NCBI RefSeq assembly: GCF_902381825.1 | Contig: NZ_LR698973.1 | Span: 1,571,358 to 1,635,357 of the forward strand | Source of the DNA: Pseudocoprococcus catus | Lineage (GTDB): Bacteria; Bacillota; Clostridia; Lachnospirales; Lachnospiraceae | Reading direction: 5' to 3' | DNA length: 64,000 nt | Shown here: positions 18,327-26,574 of the stretch, one piece after another | Numbering within the stretch: the first letter of the stretch is position 1 | Layout: each line of letters starts with the position of its first letter | Position numbers and translations under genes: made by a program | The notes under the pieces: model-generated | Told to the model about the DNA's origin: nothing | What the model saw: the letters and a program-made list of their open reading frames with translations, nothing else | Database searches by the model: none

Positions 18327-19056
18327 AGTGTTGACACCGGATGAAAAACTGGTGGCGGATTTTATAAAGACAAGAACAAAGAAAGTACTGGACGATATCC
18401 AGAGGCTTTCAAAAGAGCAGAATGCTGATATATCAGAATGGGCAGAGAGTTTTGCCTATCTGGCAAGAACTTACGGCAGAGATTCCGATGAAACTTTCAA
18501 GTGGTTCAAATACTATTTCAGAGAGGGCATGATTCCGGCCAACGTGGCACTGCCGCTGGTTATGCAGGTATATCTTGACAGCAGTGTAGACGGCGGTTTC
18601 GTCAATACATTTGCCAAGGCATTCAAACAGGAACCGGAAGATGTCAGAAATCAGAGAATCGAGGACATGAAACAGGAACTGGCTGAATATATTGATAGTG
18701 ACGGCAATCTGACTGTTTACCGCGGCAGCTTTGAGCGCCCATTTGGCAGAGAAGACGACGCCAGCAGAGTTATTGAGAAAGGATTTGCTTTCAGCCTGGA
18801 CAGGGAAGTGGCGAAAAACTATGCCACCTGCTGGTTCCCTGAAACAGCGAAGATTTATGAAGTGAAGGCACCGCTTTCAGATGTGGCATGGTACAGCAAT
18901 TATGATGAGGAAAAGACTGTCATCCTGTTGCCTCAGAATAAGGGCGGACAGTGGACGGTGGCATCTGAGGAAGTTGTTCCGTCATCCGAATACGGTTCGG
19001 ACTCTGAAAAAGCAGTTGCCGTACAGGCTTATGCTTCTACTTTTAAGAGAAAGTAA
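18298..19056 (+). CDS. ADP-ribosyltransferase-like protein
   Basis: 252 residues, ATG preceded by AACAGGAGGAAG. The N-terminal ~140 residues are helical and unassigned. The C-terminal ~110 residues resemble a bacterial ART fold: LTVYRGSF (candidate NAD-binding Arg), GFAFSLDREVAKNYA (the position of the STS motif) and YDEEKTVILLP. In active enzymes of this type the last block usually reads ExE just before the VLLP strand; here the second Glu position appears to be Thr (EKT), so activity is doubtful. No signal peptide is seen, so it is likely cytosolic. It lies 124 bases after the TIR-Sel1 gene, on the same strand. Fold assignment is by motif only. Confidence 0.5.
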   Translation: MDHTKMPMSEVLTPDEKLVADFIKTRTKKVLDDIQRLSKEQNADISEWAESFAYLARTYGRDSDETFKWFKYYFREGMIPANVALPLVMQVYLDSSVDGGFVNTFAKAFKQEPEDVRNQRIEDMKQELAEYIDSDGNLTVYRGSFERPFGREDDASRVIEKGFAFSLDREVAKNYATCWFPETAKIYEVKAPLSDVAWYSNYDEEKTVILLPQNKGGQWTVASEEVVPSSEYGSDSEKAVAVQAYASTFKRK

Positions 19057-19124
19057 AGAAACGGACAGATGATAGAAGCACTGACAGAAAGAAGCGCCGA
19101 AAATCGGCAAAGAGCATTCAGAAT

Positions 19125-19712
19125 ATGAAGTTTTTGAGAGATATTACGGAGTTTATTTTTCTTGAAGATCTGCCGAAAAAGGCAGATATCATCATCGTAC
19201 CCGGCAATACATGGCCGCAGCCTGCAAGGAGGGCTGCGGCGCTGTATCAGGCGGGGATGGCACCTTATATTGTGGTGTCCGGCAGATACAGCAAAGGCCG
19301 GTCGGCTTTTGAGGGGCCATCCTGTGACAGGGAATGTTATAAGGGCCCTTATGCTGCAGAAGCGGATTTCCTGACAGATGTGCTGATGCAGGCAGGCGTG
19401 CCGGGAGAAGCCATTCTTCAGGAAAGAGAAGCCACATTTACTCTTGAAAATGCTGAATATATCAGGAAGATGCTGGAGGAAAAGCACCTTCCGATAAAAA
19501 GGGCCATTATCTGCTGCCAGGCTTTTCATGCCAGAAGATGCAGAATGTATTTTGAGTATGTATTTCAGGACAGGGAGATTGAATTCCTGATGTGCCCAGC
19601 GGTTACACAGAGCATCAGCCGTGATAACTGGATGGAAAGCAAAAAGGGGCTGGAGACGGTTCTGGGAGAGCTGAGACGCTGCGGCGAACAGTTTTCCTGG
19701 ATGTTGCAGTAG
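19125..19712 (+). CDS. YdcF/ElyC-like (DUF218) protein
   Basis: 195 residues with ADIIIVPGNTWPQPARRAAALYQAG near the start, then YIVVSG, a TLENAEYIRKML block and RAIICCQAFHARRCRMYF. This is the order of conserved motifs in the YdcF (DUF218) Rossmann-like family, some of whose members affect envelope carbohydrate metabolism. No TM segment is present, so it is a cytosolic short form. The ribosome site is weak. The stop codon is 16 bases from the start of the condensin-like genes, so it may share their transcript. Confidence 0.75.
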   Translation: MKFLRDITEFIFLEDLPKKADIIIVPGNTWPQPARRAAALYQAGMAPYIVVSGRYSKGRSAFEGPSCDRECYKGPYAAEADFLTDVLMQAGVPGEAILQEREATFTLENAEYIRKMLEEKHLPIKRAIICCQAFHARRCRMYFEYVFQDREIEFLMCPAVTQSISRDNWMESKKGLETVLGELRRCGEQFSWMLQ

Positions 19713-19728
19713 ATAGCAGGAGGAGAAA

Positions 19729-21237
19729 GTGGACAATTATATTTTAATGAATGATATGGTGCAGGATCATGAGGCGCGTATGATGCATCTGAAGCGTTAT
19801 TATCCTTTTTTCAGATTAATGGATACCGGATTGTCCCAGTACAGGGACGGAAGTTACGGACGCCTGGATATGTCATATATTGTCCTTGCCGTCCTGCGTT
19901 TTTTTATTGAGGCGAATCATTTTCAGGATCAGCCGGTATGCTATGAGGATTACAGGCAATTCATGGCCGGACTTTTGGTGAGAGATTTTGATTTTACCGA
20001 AGAAGAGGCCGATGATGAATTGTATCAATACATTTTTGATAAATTATGCAACGAGGGACGACCATTTGAACTGGATTACTATGACCCGGCCGCCCATCAG
20101 CAGAAAACACTGCGAGTGCGTCTGATTGAGAGTGAACTGAAAGATCAGCAGGTACTTTACAGAATTTCATCTGATGCGGTGGCTTTTTATCTTGATACAA
20201 AGGAAGTTCGGGAGGAAAGCCATATCAGCGTTGCCCAGCTGCTTCTTGAGAAGATGATAAAAGCGCAGAATTTCAGAGGCGGGCTGGAGGTTATCGGGCG
20301 CATCAACATGGAAGTGGGACGCCTGATGGAGGAACGACATGAGATCCAGACACTTTTGAACCGCCATGTGACGGAGGGGCTTGCTGCACTGGAGAATTAT
20401 CATGATCGTCTGATGAAGTGGTTTAGTGAGGAACAGCACCTTTTTGCCTCGAATATGGCATTGTCTGCAAGGGCTGTACAGAAAATGGAAACGGACAGGA
20501 TCACCGGTGAGGCAGCGGAGGAAATCTATCAGCTGGATACGGCGCTGAAAAATGCCATGAAGCGTCACGAAGAGCTGATGCATGCTTATATGCAGATGCA
20601 GAAGGCCGGAGATGAGGCGCTTGCAAAGGCGAAAAGGACACGTTTTCGTCCTTCCGTGGATTTTATGGATGTGGGACAGCGGATGATCGAGGCGGATGAT
20701 CCGGAACTCCTGACATATCTGGTGCTGCCGCTTTTTGCACCGAAGATAAAGAAGACATTTCCGATGTCCCGGGTGGACGACCTGCTGCTCTATAAGCCGG
20801 AGGAATCGGCGGCAGGTGAACTGGTGGAAAAGGGCCGGGAGCAGATGTATGTTTATGAGGATGAACTTGCAGAGGAGAGAATGAAGGACAATTTCAGTTA
20901 TCTTCTGAGGGTACTTTTGGACAAGATTAAACAGAAAAAAGAAGTAACGCTGGCACAACTTAATGACCTTTATGCCATGAAATTCCCGGATCAGGTACTG
21001 GAAAACAGAGATTACTATGCGTTTCTTGTACACCTGAGCCAGAAAGAACATTATGATCTGGATATGATCAAGGATCATCCGGATACATTTCTTGAGGATA
21101 CCATGGCGGATTTTCTGAAGGCGAATCCGGGATATGAAGGACTGAAATTCAGGTTGATTTATCTGCCGGATGAAACAATCTCCATTCTGGAGCGGTTTGA
21201 AATGAGTAATATTCGATTTGAAAGGACGGAAGAATAA
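19729..21237 (+). CDS. MukF/JetA-like condensin subunit
   Basis: 502 residues, GTG start with AGGAGGA upstream. Residues ~30-170 look like a winged-helix region; ~180-310 is a long helical stretch (LLEKMIKAQNFRGGLEVI, then heptad-like helices up to MQMQKAGDEALAKAKR); the C-terminus is again globular. This layout suits a kleisin-type subunit of MukBEF/MksBEF/Wadjet complexes (MukF/JetA). Identification relies on gene order and sizes: it overlaps the MukE-like gene by one base, which overlaps an SMC-type ATPase gene. I recognise no catalytic motif. Expected role: bridging the SMC heads in a DNA-loop-extruding complex. Confidence 0.6.
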   Translation: MDNYILMNDMVQDHEARMMHLKRYYPFFRLMDTGLSQYRDGSYGRLDMSYIVLAVLRFFIEANHFQDQPVCYEDYRQFMAGLLVRDFDFTEEEADDELYQYIFDKLCNEGRPFELDYYDPAAHQQKTLRVRLIESELKDQQVLYRISSDAVAFYLDTKEVREESHISVAQLLLEKMIKAQNFRGGLEVIGRINMEVGRLMEERHEIQTLLNRHVTEGLAALENYHDRLMKWFSEEQHLFASNMALSARAVQKMETDRITGEAAEEIYQLDTALKNAMKRHEELMHAYMQMQKAGDEALAKAKRTRFRPSVDFMDVGQRMIEADDPELLTYLVLPLFAPKIKKTFPMSRVDDLLLYKPEESAAGELVEKGREQMYVYEDELAEERMKDNFSYLLRVLLDKIKQKKEVTLAQLNDLYAMKFPDQVLENRDYYAFLVHLSQKEHYDLDMIKDHPDTFLEDTMADFLKANPGYEGLKFRLIYLPDETISILERFEMSNIRFERTEE

Positions 21238-22046
21238 TGGATCACAGAAATCTGGACAAAGCAATGGAGATATTTGCATGTCTGATTACAGGGGAGACAG
21301 TGGGCAGGGAAAACCACAGAGATCTCTATGAAGCCTATAGCAGTCAGGCGGAGGTTTATGACATTCTGGATGCGGTTTTAAAGAAATCCAATCTTCGTCT
21401 TTATGAATATCACAATACACTATATGTGACTGCCGGAGATGAGAACAGGGTTTTCGGCTACACTAACGACGAGCTGAAAAAAGCCATCGGGCTGCGTCTG
21501 AACAGAGAATTATTTCTGGCGTACCTCATTATTTATGACGTGATGACGCTGTTTTATGAGACCACCTCCGGGGAGGCAGCGCTGACCTATGTGAAGACAG
21601 ATATGGTCATTGAAAGTACAACAGCTCTGCTTTCCGGTGTGATGGCGAGACTGGAGACGATTGTTCAGAATGATATTGAGGAAAACAGTTTCAGAACATT
21701 GGCATTATTGTGGGATGAGCTGCCTCTGATGGCTGAAAATGATGATATTTCCACATTAAAGGCTGCCAGAGGGTCCAAAACAGGTTTTGTCAAGCTGGTC
21801 TTCAATTTTCTGATCACGCAGGCGCTTTTTGTGGAATCGGCGGGCAAATATTATATAACGGACAGAATGCGGGCGCTGGTCGAGAACTATTTTGACAGCT
21901 GTAAAGGACGGCTGTATGAAGTCATTGAACAGAGCAGGCGGGGCAATATGGAGAACATTGAGAGAAAACGGCAAGGTGATGTGAAGGAACCTGTGCAGGA
22001 CCGAAACAGCAAGACAGAGGAGGATGAGGAAAATGCCGCATATTAA
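21237..22046 (+). CDS. MukE/JetB-like condensin subunit
   Basis: 269 residues; the ATG shares its first base with the last base of the previous stop codon. The N-terminus (AMEIFACLITGETVG...) and a second block near residues 175-220 (FVKLVFNFLITQALFVESAGKYYITDRMRALVENYF) look like winged-helix modules, as in MukE-type (KITE) proteins. The last ~35 residues are charged and probably disordered. The 3' end overlaps the SMC-like gene by 14 bases, implying coupled translation and a stoichiometric complex. Assigned mainly by context and size. Confidence 0.55.
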   Translation: MDHRNLDKAMEIFACLITGETVGRENHRDLYEAYSSQAEVYDILDAVLKKSNLRLYEYHNTLYVTAGDENRVFGYTNDELKKAIGLRLNRELFLAYLIIYDVMTLFYETTSGEAALTYVKTDMVIESTTALLSGVMARLETIVQNDIEENSFRTLALLWDELPLMAENDDISTLKAARGSKTGFVKLVFNFLITQALFVESAGKYYITDRMRALVENYFDSCKGRLYEVIEQSRRGNMENIERKRQGDVKEPVQDRNSKTEEDEENAAY

Positions 22047-25000
22047 CAGAGTGCGTGTCAATAATGTACGCTATAATTTCGGTACACAGTTTTATGATGA
22101 TTTTATTATGCGCTTTGACTGTAAAAATGTGCTGTATGACCTGGCCAACGGCGGCGGCAAAAGTGTTCTTTTACTGCTTTTGCTTCAGAATCTGATTCCG
22201 AACTGTACGCTGGATGACAAGCAGCCGGTGGAAAAATTATTTCGCGGTGAAGGCGGCAGTACGGTCATCCATTCATTAATCGAATGGAAGCTGGACGATT
22301 ATCTTGTCAAAGATGATTACAGATATATGTTGACGGGATTCTGCGCCAGAAAGGCAAAAGATGATGAAAATCAAAATGCAGCAGGGGACGCAGCGGCGAT
22401 TGAATATTTTAACTATGTCATTTTTTACAGACATTACAATGACAATGATATCGTGAATCTTCCGCTCAGCGACGGTAAGGAAAGAATTACATGGCCGGGG
22501 CTTAAAAATTACCTCAGAAATCTTTCAAGAAAGGATTACCAACTGCAGGTTCATTTATTCGAGCGCAAAGGTGAATACCAGCGTTTTATCAGCCGGTATG
22601 GACTGTATGAGAGCGAGTGGGAAATTATCCGTGGGATCAATAAGACGGAAGGCCATGTGCGGACCTATTTTGAAAGTCATTATCGGACAACCCGCAAGGT
22701 GGTGGAGGATCTTCTGATCGAGGAGATTATCCAGAAAGCATTTATGGCGCGGACATCGGAACGGGCTGAAAATGGTGATAATATGTCGTTGATGGCGGAT
22801 ACGTTGTATCAGATCAAAGATCAGTTAGCGGAGCTGACCCGCAAGAAAGCGGAAATCGGCCAGTATGATAGACAGCAGGAAGTTATGCACAGCCTGGGTG
22901 AGCGAATCCGGACGCTGGATGTTATGTATGGTGAGGAAATGACACTGCGGATGGACATTGCCAGAGCATGGCAGACTGTACTTGCCAGACAGAAAAACAG
23001 GACTGCGGATCTGGCAGCGGCCAGAAGAGAACAGGAGCTGGCAAAGGGGCATATGGAAGACTATGCCAGAAAGCTGGAGACAGTCAAAATCCAGTCCAGC
23101 AAGGAACAGCTGGCCTATCTTGAGAAGGAAGCGGCCGACTGCAGCGAAAAGCTTGAGAAGTTACAGTTGGAACAGGCTGTCAGCAGGGATGATCTGAACC
23201 TCAGAGAGAGTATGAATGATTACCTGGAATATCTGGAAGAACAGCAGAAATATCAGGCCGTGGAGAATACGATCCGTCATAGTACGGATGGGCAGAAGGA
23301 GCAGCTGGCACAGCTTCGGGCTTATGCAAAGGCATGGCAGAAACGTTGCCAGAAGCGGATGACTGTTTTGGATGACCGTATTGTACAAGGCCGGAAAGAA
23401 ATGGAAAATCTTCAGCAAAAGCTGGATGAACTGGTAGCATCAGAGCGTGAAGATGACAGAATGCTGGCGGTTCTGGAGCATCAGTCCCAGGAAAACCGTG
23501 AAAAAGAGCAAATGTATCTGAAGGATTTTGCAAGGCTGAGGGAAGCATCAGGACTTCTGGTGATTGAGGAAGTCGATAAGGAACTGCTCAGCCAGAAAAA
23601 GAAACTGGAAGCAAAGGAAGCTGAGCTGATGCAGCTCATGGAGGATGCGAAAGCCGCAGAGGCAGAAAAAAATGAACAGCAGCTTCAGGAAGCCCGGAAT
23701 ACACAGATGTTGGGACATATCAGGACATTGATCCGTGAGGGCAATGAATTTATGGCAGCCTGGCAGCGGGAATATGAGCAGATCGCCAAACTGCTTCAGG
23801 TCTATCAGGTGACAGAAGCCGGTTTACTCAAGGAGCATTTGTTTGCACGCTATCGTAAGCTTGTGTGTGATATTGAAGAACGTCAGAGACAGGAAGCTGC
23901 ACTGAAAGAAAAAATTCATCAGTTGGAAGATGGCGGGCTGATGCGTATACCTGCGGATGTTCAGGATTTTATGGATTATATCCGAACATGCCATGGCATT
24001 ACCTGTGTTTATGGGGCTCAGTATCTTCAGGAAACAAATGATGCAGAGCGGCGTGCACTGCTTGCACGGATGCCGTTTTTGCCGTACACAGTGATTTTAA
24101 AAGATGGTTTTGCAAAAGTAGCGGCGGATGAACTTTTAAAGGAAAAAGATTTCGGGGAGCATGCGATTCCTGTGGTCAGTCTTGAAACGGTACTTTCTGA
24201 AGAGGAGCCGGTGGAGAAGAGCCGACTGCTTTTTGCCGGAAAAGGCAGCAGTTTCTATCTGGATGAAAATATGCGTCATAAAGTATGCGCACAGAGCCGG
24301 GAGCAGCTGACAGAACTTCAGCGGGTGATTGCCCGAATGGAGGATCAGCAGCAGACCTATGAAAAAGATATGGAGTCAGTGAGCAGCTTTCTCCTTGTCT
24401 ATGATAGCAAAAAGGAAGAAAACAGACAAGCGCTTCGGGAAAACCAGAAGAAAGAGCTGGCGCTTCTGGAGAAACAGAAGTTGATCAAAGACCGGATACA
24501 GCAGTTGGATGGACAGCTGTCCGGGGATGCTGTAAGTATTGAGGAAGCCGGGAAGCAGGCGGAGACGGCAAAAGAGCAGTATGCGGTACTTGAGTCACTG
24601 CGGGATGTCAATACAGCATTGACTGAGACAAAGCATCTGATCGAAGAAGTCAGACAGAAATATGGAAAATTGGCGGCAAAAAAACAGGAGGAAGAACAGA
24701 CCGCAACTTTGCTGCGCACCAAAATGCAGGAACAGTCGGAAGTGTGTGAACATACAGTCAGTGAGAAAGATCTGCTGATAAAAGACTGGGAAGACAACTG
24801 GAAGCTTTATGCTGTTGAAACAGACGGACAGCAGTTTTTGGGTGAACAGCCGTCGAAAGGACAGGTGCCGGAAGATTTGACGGATGATGCGCTGCGGGCG
24901 GCCTTTTATGGCATTCGTGACGCTTATGAGAAAGAACATATGGATCTGGATGACAAAAAGCAGCTGATGGAAAGCTATGCACGTTCTATGGAGCGTCTGA

Positions 25001-26493
25001 CAAAGAGTATTGCCGATAGAAATCTCCAGATGGCGCGTATGGAAAATCTGCGGGCGGATGGCCAGATTTATCAGACAGCGGCTGAGAATATCAGGCAGAT
25101 CAGGCAGGACCTTGAGAATATGGCACAGCAGGCCGATAATATGCGGCAGCAGCTGACGGCTATTGAAGCGGACAAGAATCGTCTGTACGGCAGTGTTGCT
25201 CAGGCAGTCAATGTGATTGAGGAAAAATACGGTGCCTATAAAGAGGTGGCGTTAAATGATCAGAGTTATGAATCCTACGTGGAGAATATGCGTCAGCTCT
25301 ATGAAAATACTTCGGCGGAGTATCGTTCGCTGACTGGACGTATTGAGCGTCTGACAAAGGAATTGTATGCGCTGGAGGGAATCAGGCATGATGTGGAACG
25401 CTTGATGAAGCTTTGCCATGTACAGGAAAATCTGACAACAGAAACATTGGATGAGCAGATCGGATTGAAGCGCAGATATGAGGAACTTCTGAGACGTTAT
25501 GAGCAGATGCAGTCCCAGTATTTTGCAAAAAGAGATGCGTTTGAAAAGGACAAAGCCAAAGCAGTGTCAGAACTGCATCAGTTAGGTGCAGAAGGTCTGG
25601 CGGCAGAACTTCGTGAACATCTCAGCCTTCCGGAGAATGCAGAAGCGGCAGGCAGAGTGATGCAGGAAATTGAGGAAACCATTGCCCTGATCCGTATAGA
25701 GAAAGAGCGTGTCGGAAAAAACATGGAAGACCTTGTCAGCATCAAGGACAGTTTTGAAAGTCAGTGTCTTCAGATTTGTCAGAACATCCGGATGGAACTG
25801 GATAAACTGCCGAAGATGTCTGCGATTGTCATGGATAACGAGCAGATTCAGATGGTCGGCCTTACCATCCCTTATGTTAAAGAGAATTTTTACAAAGAGA
25901 AAATGTCTGCTTATATTGATGATATTGTTAATCAATCGGATACCCTTGGAACGCAGGAAGAGAAAATGCGCTATATCCGGCAACAGTTGGCCTGGAAGCG
26001 GCTGTTTTCGGTGATTGTAACAGATATGAATGCCATTCGGCTGACACTCTACAAGAGAGAGAGAATTGCCAGCCAAAGTCGTTATCTGAAGTATGAAGAG
26101 GCGGTGGGCAGTACGGGGCAGTCCCAGGGAATTTATATTCAGTTCCTGATTGCAGTGATCCATTATATTTCAGCTATTCATGCAGGCGCGGCTGCAGGTG
26201 CGCATCTCAGGAAAGTCCTGTTTATTGATAATCCATTTGGCGCAGCCAAGGATATTTATATCTGGGAGCCTATTTTTGCCTTATTAAAAACCAATGATGT
26301 ACAGTTGATTGTTCCGGCAAGAGGTGCAACGCCGGCAATTACAGGTAAATTTGATGTCAATTATGTTTTGGGGCAGAAGCTGATGAATCATCGTCAGCAG
26401 ACGATCGTCGTAGATTATCACTCCAATGTGAAGATTGACGAAATGGAATATGTGAAGATTAATTATGAGCAGGAAGTTTTTGACTTTGTTTAG
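22033..26493 (+). CDS. SMC/MukB/JetC-like condensin ATPase
   Basis: 1486 residues. The ATG at 22033 was chosen because AGGAGG lies 9 bases upstream; the ATG at 22024 touches that site. The N-terminal head begins INRVRVNNVRYNFGTQFYDDF, with a P-loop DLANGGGKSVLLLLLLQNL near residue 40. Two very long Gln/Glu-rich coiled coils (~260-640 and ~780-1290) surround a compact middle region (~645-740), which would be the hinge. The C-terminal head has a signature-like STGQSQGIYIQFL, Walker B-like VLFIDNPFG and a closing IVPARGATPAIT. The first P-loop Gly is Leu, and the Walker B Glu position is Asn. Expected to extrude DNA with the two preceding products. No JetD nuclease gene follows. Confidence 0.7.
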   Translation: MPHINRVRVNNVRYNFGTQFYDDFIMRFDCKNVLYDLANGGGKSVLLLLLLQNLIPNCTLDDKQPVEKLFRGEGGSTVIHSLIEWKLDDYLVKDDYRYMLTGFCARKAKDDENQNAAGDAAAIEYFNYVIFYRHYNDNDIVNLPLSDGKERITWPGLKNYLRNLSRKDYQLQVHLFERKGEYQRFISRYGLYESEWEIIRGINKTEGHVRTYFESHYRTTRKVVEDLLIEEIIQKAFMARTSERAENGDNMSLMADTLYQIKDQLAELTRKKAEIGQYDRQQEVMHSLGERIRTLDVMYGEEMTLRMDIARAWQTVLARQKNRTADLAAARREQELAKGHMEDYARKLETVKIQSSKEQLAYLEKEAADCSEKLEKLQLEQAVSRDDLNLRESMNDYLEYLEEQQKYQAVENTIRHSTDGQKEQLAQLRAYAKAWQKRCQKRMTVLDDRIVQGRKEMENLQQKLDELVASEREDDRMLAVLEHQSQENREKEQMYLKDFARLREASGLLVIEEVDKELLSQKKKLEAKEAELMQLMEDAKAAEAEKNEQQLQEARNTQMLGHIRTLIREGNEFMAAWQREYEQIAKLLQVYQVTEAGLLKEHLFARYRKLVCDIEERQRQEAALKEKIHQLEDGGLMRIPADVQDFMDYIRTCHGITCVYGAQYLQETNDAERRALLARMPFLPYTVILKDGFAKVAADELLKEKDFGEHAIPVVSLETVLSEEEPVEKSRLLFAGKGSSFYLDENMRHKVCAQSREQLTELQRVIARMEDQQQTYEKDMESVSSFLLVYDSKKEENRQALRENQKKELALLEKQKLIKDRIQQLDGQLSGDAVSIEEAGKQAETAKEQYAVLESLRDVNTALTETKHLIEEVRQKYGKLAAKKQEEEQTATLLRTKMQEQSEVCEHTVSEKDLLIKDWEDNWKLYAVETDGQQFLGEQPSKGQVPEDLTDDALRAAFYGIRDAYEKEHMDLDDKKQLMESYARSMERLTKSIADRNLQMARMENLRADGQIYQTAAENIRQIRQDLENMAQQADNMRQQLTAIEADKNRLYGSVAQAVNVIEEKYGAYKEVALNDQSYESYVENMRQLYENTSAEYRSLTGRIERLTKELYALEGIRHDVERLMKLCHVQENLTTETLDEQIGLKRRYEELLRRYEQMQSQYFAKRDAFEKDKAKAVSELHQLGAEGLAAELREHLSLPENAEAAGRVMQEIEETIALIRIEKERVGKNMEDLVSIKDSFESQCLQICQNIRMELDKLPKMSAIVMDNEQIQMVGLTIPYVKENFYKEKMSAYIDDIVNQSDTLGTQEEKMRYIRQQLAWKRLFSVIVTDMNAIRLTLYKRERIASQSRYLKYEEAVGSTGQSQGIYIQFLIAVIHYISAIHAGAAAGAHLRKVLFIDNPFGAAKDIYIWEPIFALLKTNDVQLIVPARGATPAITGKFDVNYVLGQKLMNHRQQTIVVDYHSNVKIDEMEYVKINYEQEVFDFV

Positions 26494-26501
26494 GGCGTTA
26501 G

Positions 26502-26530
26502 TTGTCAAGTGTTTACTTGTGTGTTAAAAT
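26502..26530 (+). promoter_or_regulatory. Promoter of the TPR/AAA+ protein gene
   Basis: TTGTCA (26502-26507), 17-bp spacer, TAAAAT (26525-26530). It begins 9 bases after the condensin ATPase stop codon, so the next gene can be transcribed separately. Confidence 0.65.
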
Positions 26531-26574
26531 GCCCTTAGCGGAGCCGACGGCTTTGCAGTGAGGAGATGAATAAA

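Noticed and set aside
20167..21279. 370-codon open frame on the minus strand opposite the JetA-like gene
   Set aside because: Its translation is rich in His, Arg, Ile and Leu with no recognisable domain, and it is the mirror of a well-supported gene with a ribosome site and overlaps to its neighbours.
22033..26493. SbcC/Rad50 identity for the large coiled-coil ATPase
   Set aside because: There is no zinc-hook CxxC in the middle and no SbcD partner; the overlap with two small helical-protein genes suits a MukB/JetC role better.
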